Below are positions 20,311 to 31,218 of a DNA stretch of 64,000 nt, piece after piece. A program made the translations under genes and the position numbers. The notes below the pieces were generated by a model that worked only from the letters and a program-made list of their open reading frames with translations, did no database searches and was not told where the DNA came from. This DNA comes from Adineta vaga (Eukaryota > Rotifera). The stretch lies in NCBI GenBank assembly GCA_021613535.1, contig CP075492.1, positions 16,864,001-16,928,000 on the forward strand, in the 5' to 3' direction. Positions within the stretch are counted from its first letter, which is position 1. Each line of letters starts with the position of its first letter.

Positions 20311-22376
20311 TTAGTCAAAGACAATGTTACAAGTAACACCATTAGTACGTTGTTGATTCAAATATGCGAGATTGATACCTAACAAACAACAGTTTGAATT
20401 CTCACAAATATGTGCTTTGTACCACCATTGTGATTCAGGTAGAAGACCAGGATGATTATCTGTGACACGCATCAGTATTCCTGTACAAACAATTGGTGAG
20501 TCCGAATCATTGAAGTCAACGATACTTTCATTTTGATTATCAATCAACCATTCAATGCGACTATTGTCAATATTAGAATCAATTATTGTATTATCCGCTC
20601 TTAAAGTTTGTGCAGCTGTTACTTTTATCTTACTTGGATGAATACGACATTCTAATACATATTGAATATATTTCCCATGTTTTGAAAATTTGTTTTCATG
20701 CGATGAATCAAGTGGTTTGACTTCGGAATATCTTGGATGCGATGCATAATTAATCGAAGGACTAATATAAACTCCTGCACCATGTTCGGCTCTGTCTGCT
20801 GGTTTTAATCCACTTAAGAGAATCGATAAACCATATGCAAATTTTGTTCCATGATAACCAATGCACCAACCATTGAACTTCGCATCGAAATTGTCAGTTA
20901 CATAAAACGAAATTCTTTGCCATCCAACAGGACAATAATAAGGCCGACCACCACGATTTTTCCCATCCTTAATTTCACCTATCCAAAAATTTTGACCCGG
21001 ACCATATTTTCGATTGAATTCAGGATTTAATGTGATTTCCGCCCGATATTTTTGTTTTTTAGTTAATTCTTGTATCGGTCCCATATACATAAGAAATATT
21101 TTCATTCTACCAAGTTCTTTTTGTAATTCCTCGTTGTTAACCATAGTATTGTATATCATTTTTAATTTCAGTTTCTTATCAGGTGTTTCGAATTTATCGA
21201 AAATATCTACTTCCAATATAGCTGAACCTTCCTGAATTTTTTTCACTAATAAATCTTTCATTGTTAGTTTGAATTTAGCACATATTTGATGTATAAAACT
21301 TTTTAGATTGAATTGCTTGCAATTTTCATCGACACCAAATTTCAATGAGACGGATGGTAATTCAACGTGACGATTAAATATTTCTTCAGAAACTGATATT
21401 AATGGTTGTTTCGTCATACGATAATATTCTTTACAATCTTCATAATAAGCCTTTTCTTCATTGGATAATGTCTCCTTTGAGAAAAATTGTTCGGTCGACA
21501 ATGTCGGCTCAACAGGTGCTGCTAAAATAGAACAAAGAATGGCAAAATTTGTTAGAAGTATGATCTTTCAATGATAATACGTGGAGGAGGTGGTGGACGA
21601 TAAACTTGATTGAGATATATTTCACCATGTTGACCCAATCCATTGATGGATAATGGTCGTTGTCCTTTATCACTTTCTTTATAAACATCGTCTGAGATAC
21701 GTTGAAAAACATTCACAATATTGATATTTTCTTGTGCAATGTTTTTTAACAAATGTTTAGTAAATAAATTATCATGGCTAGTTTCATTTGCAGCACAAGC
21801 AAACTGAATGAATGCTCCATTAATTGGTGAAATCTCTCGTAGACCTTTGACTGTTGACGTTGCTACAAAAATATGAACACTACTTTGGCATAGCGTCATA
21901 GTAATGAGTTACTACTTACAATTAGCTGTGAGATTGTTTTTGATTAAGTATTCCTGACAACAGTCCAATATACATAGGGTTACATAGGATGAATTTTTTT
22001 CAATCAAACGATTGAATATTCGTCCGCAATCATTGGCAAAGTCTTCAACATCTTGATCTTTTGTAATGTAAGCATCACCAACAGGAATCAGATAGTTCTT
22101 CCCATTCGTTTGATAGATATGACCAGAAAAATAAAATAAAACTAAGTCATTATCTCGAATTTCTTGAGAAAAATCGATTATGTTTTTGGTCATATCATGT
22201 TTTTCTACATCATATATTAATGTAACATTGAAACCAATTGTGTTCAGGAGATCATTTAGCGCTTTAGCATTCGTTTGAGATTGATTCAATCGATTCTCTG
22301 CTCGACTGTAATTACCATTAGCAATGATCAATGCTAATTTTCTATGTTGAGATTTATCTTCAGCTGATGTAGCCAT
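20311..22376 (-). CDS. Caspase-like protease fused to PARP-like domain
   Basis: Three exons: 22376-21920, 21862-21581 and 21521-20311. Splice sites are GT-AG with phases 1, 1, giving 649 residues. Residues about 10-240 are a peptidase C14 (caspase/metacaspase) domain: Leu-Ala-Leu-Ile-Ile-Ala-Asn-Gly-Asn-Tyr at the start, catalytic His in Phe-Ser-Gly-His (His86), and catalytic Cys in Leu-Asp-Cys-Cys (139/140). A Pro-rich linker follows. The C-terminal part (about 254-649) holds Tyr-His-Gly-Thr (near 469-472), Gly-Val-Tyr-Ile-Ser-Pro-Ser (near 496-502) and a third Tyr in Asn-Tyr-Ala-Ser-His-Pro. This is the His-Tyr arrangement of the PARP/ART NAD-binding fold. I infer a cytosolic protein joining a death protease to an ADP-ribosyltransferase-like domain. 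The PARP activity is not proven by motif alone. Confidence 0.8.
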
Positions 22377-22806
22377 GTTTTGTATTTATCTGCAACAAGA
22401 AATAGAATTGTCCTTCCTATAATAACTAGTATAAGAGCTTACAATCTTCTCGAAGAACTTGGAAATTTCATAGAATTGAAATGCAGAACAGCATGAACAA
22501 TCGATAGTGAAAGATTTTCTTTCTCTTCAACACTTGTATGTTGGAAAAAACACGTTATGATTTAAATCTACAATAACAACGAACGAGTCTCTATAAATAC
22601 TAGTAGAACGATTATTTCGACGAAATCGAAAGAAAAAATTTGATTGCGTTTACTCGACAAAATAAACAATAAACTCTATTTACATTTGTTCACATTCATG
22701 TGCGTCACATGTCTTTAGTTTCTTTCCAAGAAAAAAAAACCTTTGACGATGAAAATTTCTTTCTTTTATCCACACCCACACGGAACTATTATACTGAAAT
22801 TACTAA
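22377..22806. other. Promoter region of the caspase-PARP gene
   Basis: AT-rich spacer between divergent units. It holds a lone C-rich arm (CCACACCCACACGG, 22770-22783) with no G-rich partner. No gene seen. Confidence 0.45.
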
Positions 22807-23419
22807 ATGACGTCCTATATACTTCGTTTGGGTGTCATTGCTTGTTCCGGCATTCCGCGATTTGCAGAATATTGGGACAATACCAATATGATGATTACTG
22901 ATTTAATCCAACGGTTACAAAATGCTAACAACTTTGAAGAAATAAAGCAAGCGTGAAATCTTGCCATTGGGATGATTCATGAACATCCGTATAAGCATTC
23001 GATCTATCTCTCATTCAAACTCGTGGGAGATATTGTTATACCTACCTCAATATTTTTATAATATATCCAAAGATTATATATCGAAAAATTATGATATTAT
23101 CAAAGACAATATTTCCAAATTGCTTAAATCAACGAAGGACCTTGAGAAACCGCTTGATATAAACAATGGCTCGACTCCAGATGATGGTAATATTATGAAT
23201 CTGATAAAAGCTTTATTAAGGTTACAGATGACATCAGCTGCGACATCAGTCTGGCCGTATATCCAACAGTTATTGAGAATGCTGTTGAAAGTATTTTGGT
23301 ATGTCACTAAACGAGTTATATCTGGTTTGCGCGGAACATGGTCATTTGTCAAGATAGAATTCATTAAATATTTGGTTCAAGTATGTGGAATGTATTCTGT
23401 TTTGGCTCAAGGAAATTAA
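22807..23419 (+). pseudogene. Broken gene of unknown family
   Basis: An ATG at 22807 opens a frame interrupted by TGA at 22954, continuing in the same frame (Leu-Ala-Ile-Gly-Met-Ile-His-Glu-His-Pro) to a TAA near 23060. A second frame then runs to 23419 (Tyr-Asn-Ile-Ser-Lys-Asp-Tyr, later Trp-Pro-Tyr-Ile-Gln-Gln-Leu-Leu). Together they look like one ~200-residue protein with a nonsense codon and one frameshift. No domain recognised. The TGA sits where Trp would fit. Confidence 0.45.
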
Positions 23420-23893
23420 CGTCTTATATCATTTCTGGACCGGAAAAATAGAACTGTACCTTGAGCCAATAGTACAACTTGTCGAAACCAATGCACACAG
23501 CAGTTAAGCCGCTATGCTCTTAAAAACTTCGTATTTTTAGAAACTCTTAGAATTTTTGAACTTGTTACTACTGGTTGTTACAGACGCTACCTTCTATACT
23601 GACTTCTCACTTCTCCATCTTCTCTCGATATGCTGTTCTTCTTCTTCTATTTACCCTGTATTATTAATCTATATATAAATAATGTTTATCAAAGCCGATT
23701 CATTTGACCTTCGACTGAAAGATTAACATGGACGATCCGTATTACTACTCGTTACCTTTAATGTTAGCGACGTTTCCAAAAAGTATAATAATAAAAACCA
23801 CTAAAATTAACGAGGGGGAATAACTTTTATTCACCATCGACATAGCATAGAATTTATATTTACAAATGCACGTTACAATAGAAAACAATATGT
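23420..23893. other. Intergenic spacer
   Basis: No gene, repeat or RNA recognised. The stretch precedes the 3' end of the minus-strand GPCR gene. Confidence 0.4.
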
Positions 23894-25038
23894 TTACATA
23901 TTTTGTGTGTGTCTATTAGGATTTGTAATGTTGAAAATTTTTTCCCTTTTAAATTGATTTTTTGATTTTTGAGTATTTACTCCTCCAGATAATGTCATCA
24001 AAGGTAAACCTGGTGAATGTGGTGCTGGTCGTACTACGCGTTGGCCTTGATTTAATACTAAAAATTGTGGAATTAAATTTTCTCTGAAACTACGAAGTCC
24101 CAATAGTGAAGTAAATGGACATATCATGATAGCAATATAAATACTATATGTAAAAAGATTAACACTTAAATCAATTAAAATTTGCTCTACTACTGGAGCA
24201 AAAAGTGTTATTAAAAGACATATTATAATAGGAAGCCAAATTAAATTATGAATAATAACAACCGACATTAATTGTATAACTAGATGTCGATTTTTTTTCC
24301 ATTTTTGTTGTTGTTTCATACGATGTTTTTGATGAATAACACGACAGAAAAGTATTATATTCGCTAATATACAAATAGATAAAGGTAATGTAAGATTTAT
24401 TAGTAAATCGATTGAACCCGGAATTCGTTCAAAAAGATAGCAAGGTCCTTGACATGTTATTTTCGTATAATCATATTGATTTACACATGGATAAAAGAAA
24501 ATAAATCCAAAATAAAATAAAAATGGGTATATAATACAAATTATAATTGGTAAATAATGAAGTAATATTAAATGACGAGAAATAAAATTATTATGAAATA
24601 TAAGTAAATAACGTTCAATTGAACCATAACATATAAGCATAAGAATGACAACATTAAATACATAATCAATATAACACCATATTGTACAAAAAGTATCGGA
24701 TTGAATTAAAACATAATTTGTTCGAAAATTAACGAGAACAAGTGGTACTTCACTAATAACCTAAACAAATTGAATTATGATCTAAACATTTCTTTTTTTT
24801 GTAGAAAAATCAAATATTATACCTGTAAAAAACTACAGATTATTATAATCAATATAATATGATTATGAATTTTTGTTCTTAGAGAACGTCTGAGAATAAA
24901 TTGTAAAAAAATAAATAGAGAACAACAAATTGATAAAATAAATATAATTAAATAAATCCAAAATCCAATTGAATGATCGATGACTAATGTATTTTGATTA
25001 AATAACGTTTCATTTAATACAGTATTAGTATCTGTCAT
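23894..25038 (-). CDS. Rhodopsin-type G-protein-coupled receptor (orphan)
   Basis: Two exons, 25038-24823 and 24760-23894, joined GT-AG in phase 0, giving 360 residues. There is an extracellular N-terminus with Asn-glycosylation sites (Asn-Glu-Thr near residue 9), then seven hydrophobic segments. The DRY-like motif is Ile-Glu-Arg-Tyr after TM3. The last helix has Ile-Cys-Pro-Phe-Thr-Ser in place of a canonical Asn-Pro-x-x-Tyr and is followed by a basic helix-8-like stretch. A Cys in the TM3 start (Thr-Phe-Cys-Thr-Ile-Trp) and one in the second loop can form the usual disulphide. It fits the short orphan class A receptors common in rotifers, perhaps for a peptide. The ligand cannot be told. 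Confidence 0.82.
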
Positions 25039-26429
25039 TTGTATTCTCGCTCGAATGTTATTATAGTAGTTTTTTCAAAAGCTATATTCTAACTAATTTT
25101 TAATTTATATTCAGTCTATGTCGTATATTTAAAAGTAATGAACAATTCTGCGCAAGATAGAATCTTAGATAGGGTGTCAGAATCAGTTTCAAAATAGAGT
25201 GTCAAATGCAGAAATGATATTAGATACCTCGACGATCGTATGAAATACTAAAATAGTCAAAACTCATGTTTCAGAAAAATAATGAACCTACAAATGTAAG
25301 AGTATCAGTTACGCACAGCTTCATTTGTCAAGAGGGCGTCCTGAAGTGCTCAAATGCTTTTGACATTAAATTTCCTCGACAAGTAAGCGATGTATAAACT
25401 CTAATTTGACTGAGATATTGACTTTCGCCTATAAATTTTCAGATTGTTTGAACTATACTGCGAAGCATCTATAGATTAAATACGATTCATATATTATAGA
25501 ACATTTTTTCAATGCCTGATAGATGAATTTTGATCTCACATGGTTCTTAATATCACTAAACGTCATCTCGTTAACTATAAATTCAACTATATAAACCTTG
25601 TATTTTAAGTAAACATTGTGTTATTTGTTGTGTTAAAACAACATCTTTCTGCTATTTTCAAAGGAAATAATTATCAGCATATTTGCAACAAAAATTAAAT
25701 TTCTTTTTCTTTAATTTAAATGAATACGTGTACTTCTAAATATAGAGTTAATTTAATAATGCATGTTAAAAACTCGTCAATTGACATAGTAATATGCAAT
25801 ACCGTTAACATATCTTTTCTAGTCAAATTGTCAATGTGACATGGGAACTCAAATTTTTTACTCCACAAAATTCGTCAATTAATTGATGTAGATTCAACTT
25901 TTCAAATTATAACTGTTCTAATTTAAATTGTACTATATTATAATAAAAGTTGAAAAACTAATTTTAATACTATGGTTTGTGGGCATTTAACAATCACATA
26001 TTTCTACACTGTAAAAAAAGTGAAGAATAACCAACGACAAAATCGTTTATGAAGGTCTCATAAACGTATAAAGAACTCCGTTTTTATTGTATTTGTCGAA
26101 GATATAAACCCTTTTTTGATTTACGAAGCACTTAAATCGCGCCTAAACGGGATATCTACTTATATATTTTTCTGTAGGTGGTATATATAGATAAACTCTT
26201 CATATAGAAATCCAATAAATGTGTATCGTTTTTGTTTATTTCATTATTGACAAAGAAGACGAGAGATAGATAGCGCTAGTATTCAATCGATACCGATGAA
26301 ACAGAGGTTAAAGAATTAATTTCGTGTGGTGAATCGATTGCATCAGCATAGTATGAATTTCGAAGAAATACGTCATAGTTTTTCTTTGTATTTAAAGGTA
26401 AATTTTCTCGTTTGATTTTGAATTAAGAA
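25039..26429. other. Shared promoter region, GPCR (-) and IARS (+)
   Basis: About 1.4 kb without a reading frame of note, RNA gene or hairpin copy. It is one of the few long hairpin-free spacers here. Divergent orientation of its neighbours implies two promoters. A TATATATAG tract is near 26183-26191. Confidence 0.45.
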
Positions 26430-29400
26430 ATGGCTACTACAACAAGTTTGACTCTAATTGATTTTTCTGTTTCTGGTGAAACACTTCAATTTGGAAATAA
26501 TGAAAAGAATATTTTAGCTTATTGGAAACAAATCAATGCATTTGAAACAAGCAATAAATTATCTAAAGATCGACCAAAGTAAATGATTATGAAAGAATTT
26601 CTTTAAAAGAAAATCTTCATTATTTTCAAGATATACTTTCTATGATGGACCACCATTTGCTACCGGTCTTCCTCATTATGGACACATCTTAGCGGGTACA
26701 ATTAAAGATACAGTTACACGTTGGGCATATCAAACAGGTCATCATGTTGAACGAAGATTTGGTTGGGGTAAGTTTTCTTCTTCAGGTATTTTGTTGATTT
26801 AAACAAATTCAATTTTGATTAGATTGTCATGGTATACCTGTGGTATGTATTGAATTTTATACGATTTGTATTCGATTGCATTTGATTTAGGAATATGAAA
26901 TTGATAAAAAATTTGGTATTAAAGGACCTGAGGATGTTGCTAAAATGGGTATTGCTACTTATAATAATCATTGTCGAGAAATTGTTATGAGATATGCTCA
27001 AGAATGGGAAGTATGGATTATTATTCATCAAGAGACTTTTTGTAATAAATCAACGAATTTAGGATATTGTTGATCGTATGGGTCGATGGATCGATTTTCG
27101 TCATGATTATAAAACAATGTATCCATGGTTTATGGAATCAGTTTGGTTTATTTTCAAACAATTATACGAAAAAGGTTTTGTTTATCGTAGTTTTAAAGTT
27201 ATGCCTTATTCTATGGGTTGTTGTACATCATTATCAAATTTTGAAGCTGGACAAAACTATAAAGATATAGACGATCCAGCTGTTTGGGTTTCATTCCCAC
27301 TTGTTAATGATCCAACAGTGAAATTAGTTGCATGGACAACAACACCATGGACATTACCATCCAATCTTGCACTTTGTGTTAATCCAAATTCAACATATGT
27401 GAAAGTTCTTGGTTTGTTTTTTACTTCTTTCTTTCATTGAAGATAAGTTTCGTATTTATTTTAATTCATTAGATAAAGCAAAAAATGAAACTTTTATTCT
27501 AATGGAAAAACGAGTTGGAGAACTCTATAAAAAACCTGATACTTATCAAGTTTTAGAAACGTAAGTTTAGTATCCTTCTCATTCCTTTTCATTTTCTTTT
27601 TCTTTTAGTTTTAAAGGATCTCATTTAAAAGAAATGCGTTATACACCATTATTTCCTTATTTTGCTAATGTAAATTTCTTTCCAATTGATTTTCTTCGAA
27701 TTAATTGTTTCTTTCAAATAGGTACCAACAGCATTTCGTGTTTTATGCGATGATTATGTAACAGAAGAAAGTGGTACTGGTATTGTTCATCAAGCTCCTT
27801 ATTTTGGTGAAGATGACTATCGTGTTTGTTTGGCTAATGGTGTTATTAATAAAGATACTGGACCTGTTGTTTGTCCAATTGATGCACAATGTCGATTTAC
27901 TGATGAAGTCAAAGATTTTCAAGGACAAAATGTCAAAGATGCTGATAAAGCAATTATTAAACATTTAAAAGAAGCGAAAAGACTTGTTCATCAATCAGTT
28001 ATGAAACATTCATATCCATTTTGTTGGAGAAGTGATACACCATTAATTTATCGTGCTGTTCCATCTTGGTTTGTTCGTGTTGAAGGAATGGTTGATCGTT
28101 TATTAGCGAATAATAGTAAAGCATATTGGGTACCTGATTTTGTAAAAGAAAAACGTTTTGCTAATTGGCTTCGTGATGCACGTGATTGGGCTATTTCACG
28201 TGATCGTTATTGGGGTAATCCGATGCCATTATGGATAAGTGAAGATGGTCAAGAAATTGTTTGTGTTGGTTCAATTGAAGAATTAAAACAATTATCCGGT
28301 ATTCAACTTGATGATATTCATCGAGAATTTGTTGATGAAGTAACAATTCCATCTCGATTAGGAAAAGGTTTATTACGACGTATTCCCCAAGTATTTGATT
28401 GTTGGTTTGAATCTGGTTCAATGCCTTATGCACAATTACATTATCCATTTGAAGGACGACAAACATTTGATGATACATTTCCAGCAGATTTCATTGCTGA
28501 AGGTATTGATCAAACACGTGGATGGTTTTATACATTATTAGTTATTTCAACGGCTTTATTTGATCAACCACCATTTAAAAATGTAATTGTTAATGGTATT
28601 GTTTTAACGAGTACTGCTGAAAAAATGTCGAAACGAAAGAAAAACTATCAAGATCCAAAACTTATTCTTGAGGAACATGGAGCTGATGCACTTCGACTTT
28701 ATTTAATTACATCACCTGTCGTACGTGGTGTATCATTGAAGTTTAAAGAAGAAGGTGTTCGTGATATTGTTAAAGATGTCTTTTTACCATGGTATAATGC
28801 TTTACGTCTTCTTATTCAATCATGCGATCAATTAAAAATGGATAAAAAAGTTACTTTTATCTACGATGAAAAACGTTTATATTCATCAATGGAATTAAAT
28901 ACAAATATTATGGATACATGGATCGTTTCTTATACACAAACTTTATTAGATTTTGTTAGACAAGAAATGGATGGTAAAATTTATCTTACAGAGAGAAAAT
29001 AGAAATTCGAATGAAAAACTTTTTCGTTGAATTTTAGCCTATCGATTATATACAGTCGTACCACGTCTTGTCAAATACATCGACATGTTAACTAATTGGT
29101 ATGTCAAATTAAACAAAAAGCGTTTTAAGGTAAGAAATATGTGTAATCGCATTTAATTTTGATTTACATAAAAATTAAACATTTGTTTATCGTTAGGGTG
29201 AAACAACATTGGAAGATTGTCTTGTTTCATTGAATGTTCTTTCTTATATTCTTTTAACAATGTCAAAATTAATGGGACCATTTACACCATTTCTTGCTGA
29301 ATATATGTATCAAGTCATAAGAAAATTAATGCCACCTTCAGCAACACCATCGGAACAAGATTTAAGTGTTCATTTTCAGTTAATGCCAAAATCTCAGTGA

Positions 29401-30568
29401 GTTATTGAATTTTTATTAAAAATTTTCTTTTGACGAAAAAAATTCTTTTAGAAAATCTTTGGTAAATAAAGAAATTGAACGAGGTGTTGCAGCTGTACAA
29501 ACAGTTATTTGCATGGGTCGAGTTGTACGAGAACGAAAAGTTGTTCCAATGAAAGTATGAAGAGAATTTTAAATGAAAAAAGAAAGATAAAAGTTGATTT
29601 CTTTTAGTATCCATTACCTGAATTTGTTATTATTCATAAAGATTCATCGGTATTAAAAGATTTACAGTCATTAGAAGATTTCGTTCGAGAAGTAAAATTC
29701 ATCGTTTTATTTGTATTTTATTTAATGAAATGTATTTTTTAGGGTTTAAATGTTCGAAAAGTAACACTTTCTCAAGATCGTGAACTTTATGGAGTTGAAA
29801 TGCATGCTGAACCTAATTTTCCAACATTAGGAAAGAAAGCCGGTGGTTCGTAGTTTTTTCGAAAAACGAAATTTCTCCGAAAGAAAAACATCTTTTTTAG
29901 GTAAAGTTAAAGTTGTAACTGAAAAGATTCGTGGTATGACAGATGCAGATATTGAAAAATTATTATCGGAAGGTGAAACAGAAAGTTCATTAACGATTAT
30001 TGAAGAAATTCCAATTGAACATGAAGATGTTCATATTGTTTATCATGTTGCTAAACAAACACAATTCGAAGCAACTGCTGAAGAAGGAGTAACAAAAACC
30101 AAATTTATTTTGAACTTTATATTCTTTCGTTTTCAATAGTTTGTTGTTTTACTTGATTATACACCTGATGCATCATTAATAGATGATGGTCTTGTTCGAG
30201 AAATTACAAGTCGTGTTCAAAGATTACGAAGAGAAGTTTGTAATTTAGTTCATTGAAAATTATTCTTTTTTTCTTCTTCTTCAGGCAAGAGTTAGACCAA
30301 CTGATGAGATTGTTATCTATTATTCAGTTGAACCACAAACAAGTGAAATTGCTCGTATTGCAGTTGAACGACAGAATGAAATTACAACTATCCTTGGGAA
30401 ACCATTTCTGCCTTTGGATAAAACACATAATCATAATATTATCAAAAAAGAGAAGATTACCGTAAGTTTTAACAAATTTTGGATTGAAACTTTTTCTTTT
30501 TCTACTTGATTGTTGTGTAGGTAAAAGATGGCGAAATTGAATTTGTTATTACTCAAATAACCGATTAA
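26430..30568 (+). CDS. IARS1: Cytosolic isoleucyl-tRNA synthetase
   Basis: Seventeen exons: 26430-26578, 26631-26767, 26823-26842, 26891-27010, 27063-27411, 27473-27560, 27609-27669, 27722-28973, 29038-29129, 29197-29396, 29452-29554, 29608-29691, 29743-29845, 29901-30088, 30140-30235, 30285-30461 and 30521-30568. Phases agree throughout, giving 1088 residues. It charges tRNA-Ile with isoleucine in the cytosol. Class I signatures are present: His-Tyr-Gly-His (HIGH) near residue 66 and Lys-Met-Ser-Lys-Arg near 610. The CP1 editing domain has [10 protein letters not shown], and the Arg-Asp-Trp-Ala-Ile-Ser-Arg motif precedes the catalytic core. The C-terminal anticodon-binding region is intact, but the protein is about yeast length and lacks the extra C-terminal repeats of vertebrate IARS1. 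Introns are mostly 45-60 nt. Confidence 0.95.
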
Positions 30569-30633
30569 AACAAGACAAATCAAATTTACTTTTGTTTTGA
30601 TTTTAAACTCTTTTCTTTTTTCCGGTTATTCAA

Positions 30634-30687
30634 CTTGAGGGAGTCGGTGTGGGTCAGGCTATACTCTTAACCCACACCCACACACAT
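30634..30687. repeat. TGTGGG-type inverted repeat (hairpin 6)
   Basis: Left arm CTTGAGGGAGTCGGTGTGGG (30634-30653); right arm AACCCACACCCACACAC (30669-30685). It lies between the converging 3' ends of IARS1 (stop 30568) and the GH45 fragment (stop 30701), so it could fold in either 3' UTR. Confidence 0.8.
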
Positions 30688-30700
30688 TCTTCACGCACTT

Positions 30701-31139
30701 CTACATCTCGCTTGGATATTCATACGTAGGTCCATAAGAATCCCATTGTGCTTTACATTCAAGTACACGATCTTCACTTCCTGGAATAAATAAATCAACT
30801 AATTGGTCACCGTCTGAAATCATCTCAGCATGATCAATTATTTGTATAAACATTGTTTTTTCTTTTAATAAATCATTCATAAAATTTAATTGATAACAAA
30901 TACAGCAATAGGTAATATCTGACGTTGGGTAATATTTCATTGATCCATATCCATAAGCTAATTTATCATTAACAAACCATGGTTGTTGATTACTACACAT
31001 ATGCTGTGATGCATCTACTCGAATTACAAAGCCTCCAATCTTCACAGGTGTACCATGATCTGAAGGTGAATATCCATGCTTATAACATAATTTTACTGGA
31101 TTGTCACTTCGAAGTATATTCGCACTACCAGAATATACG
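30701..31139 (-). pseudogene. GH45 endoglucanase, 5'-truncated
   Basis: The minus strand is open from about 31139 to the stop at 30701, about 145 residues. The sequence matches the GH45 (cellulase) core: Trp-Phe-Val-Asn-Asp-Lys-Leu-Ala-Tyr-Gly-Tyr, then Cys-Cys-Ile-Cys-Tyr-Gln-Leu, Lys-Thr-Met-Phe-Ile-Gln, and Asp-Leu-Phe-Ile-Pro-Gly followed by Cys-Lys-Ala-Gln-Trp. GH45 enzymes cut beta-1,4-glucan. The conserved N-terminal Tyr-Trp-Asp-Cys-Cys block with the first catalytic Asp, and the signal peptide, are missing. Coding sequence runs up to hairpin 7, and nothing like the missing part is seen in the next 1.8 kb. It could be one exon of a gene with a distant first exon, as TAG at about 31123 could be an acceptor. 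I favour a truncated copy. Animal GH45 genes are often of horizontal origin. Confidence 0.7.
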
Positions 31140-31144
31140 GGATT

Positions 31145-31218
31145 TGGGTTTGGGTGGGTGTGGGTGTGGGTGTGTTAGTATTGTATCTATCTAATACCCA
31201 CCCACACCCACCCTCAAG
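31145..31218. repeat. TGTGGG-type inverted repeat (hairpin 7), longest arms
   Basis: Left arm 31145-31174 (TGGGTTTGGGTGGGTGTGGG plus further GTGTGGG units). Right arm 31196-31218, beginning ACCCACCCACACCC and ending CTCAAG. Both arms have at least three telomere-like units. It abuts the broken 5' end of the GH45 fragment. Confidence 0.85.

Noticed and set aside
31145-31218. A true chromosome end or long telomeric array
   Set aside because: Only a few imperfect units are present, followed by unique sequence on both sides; this is interstitial.
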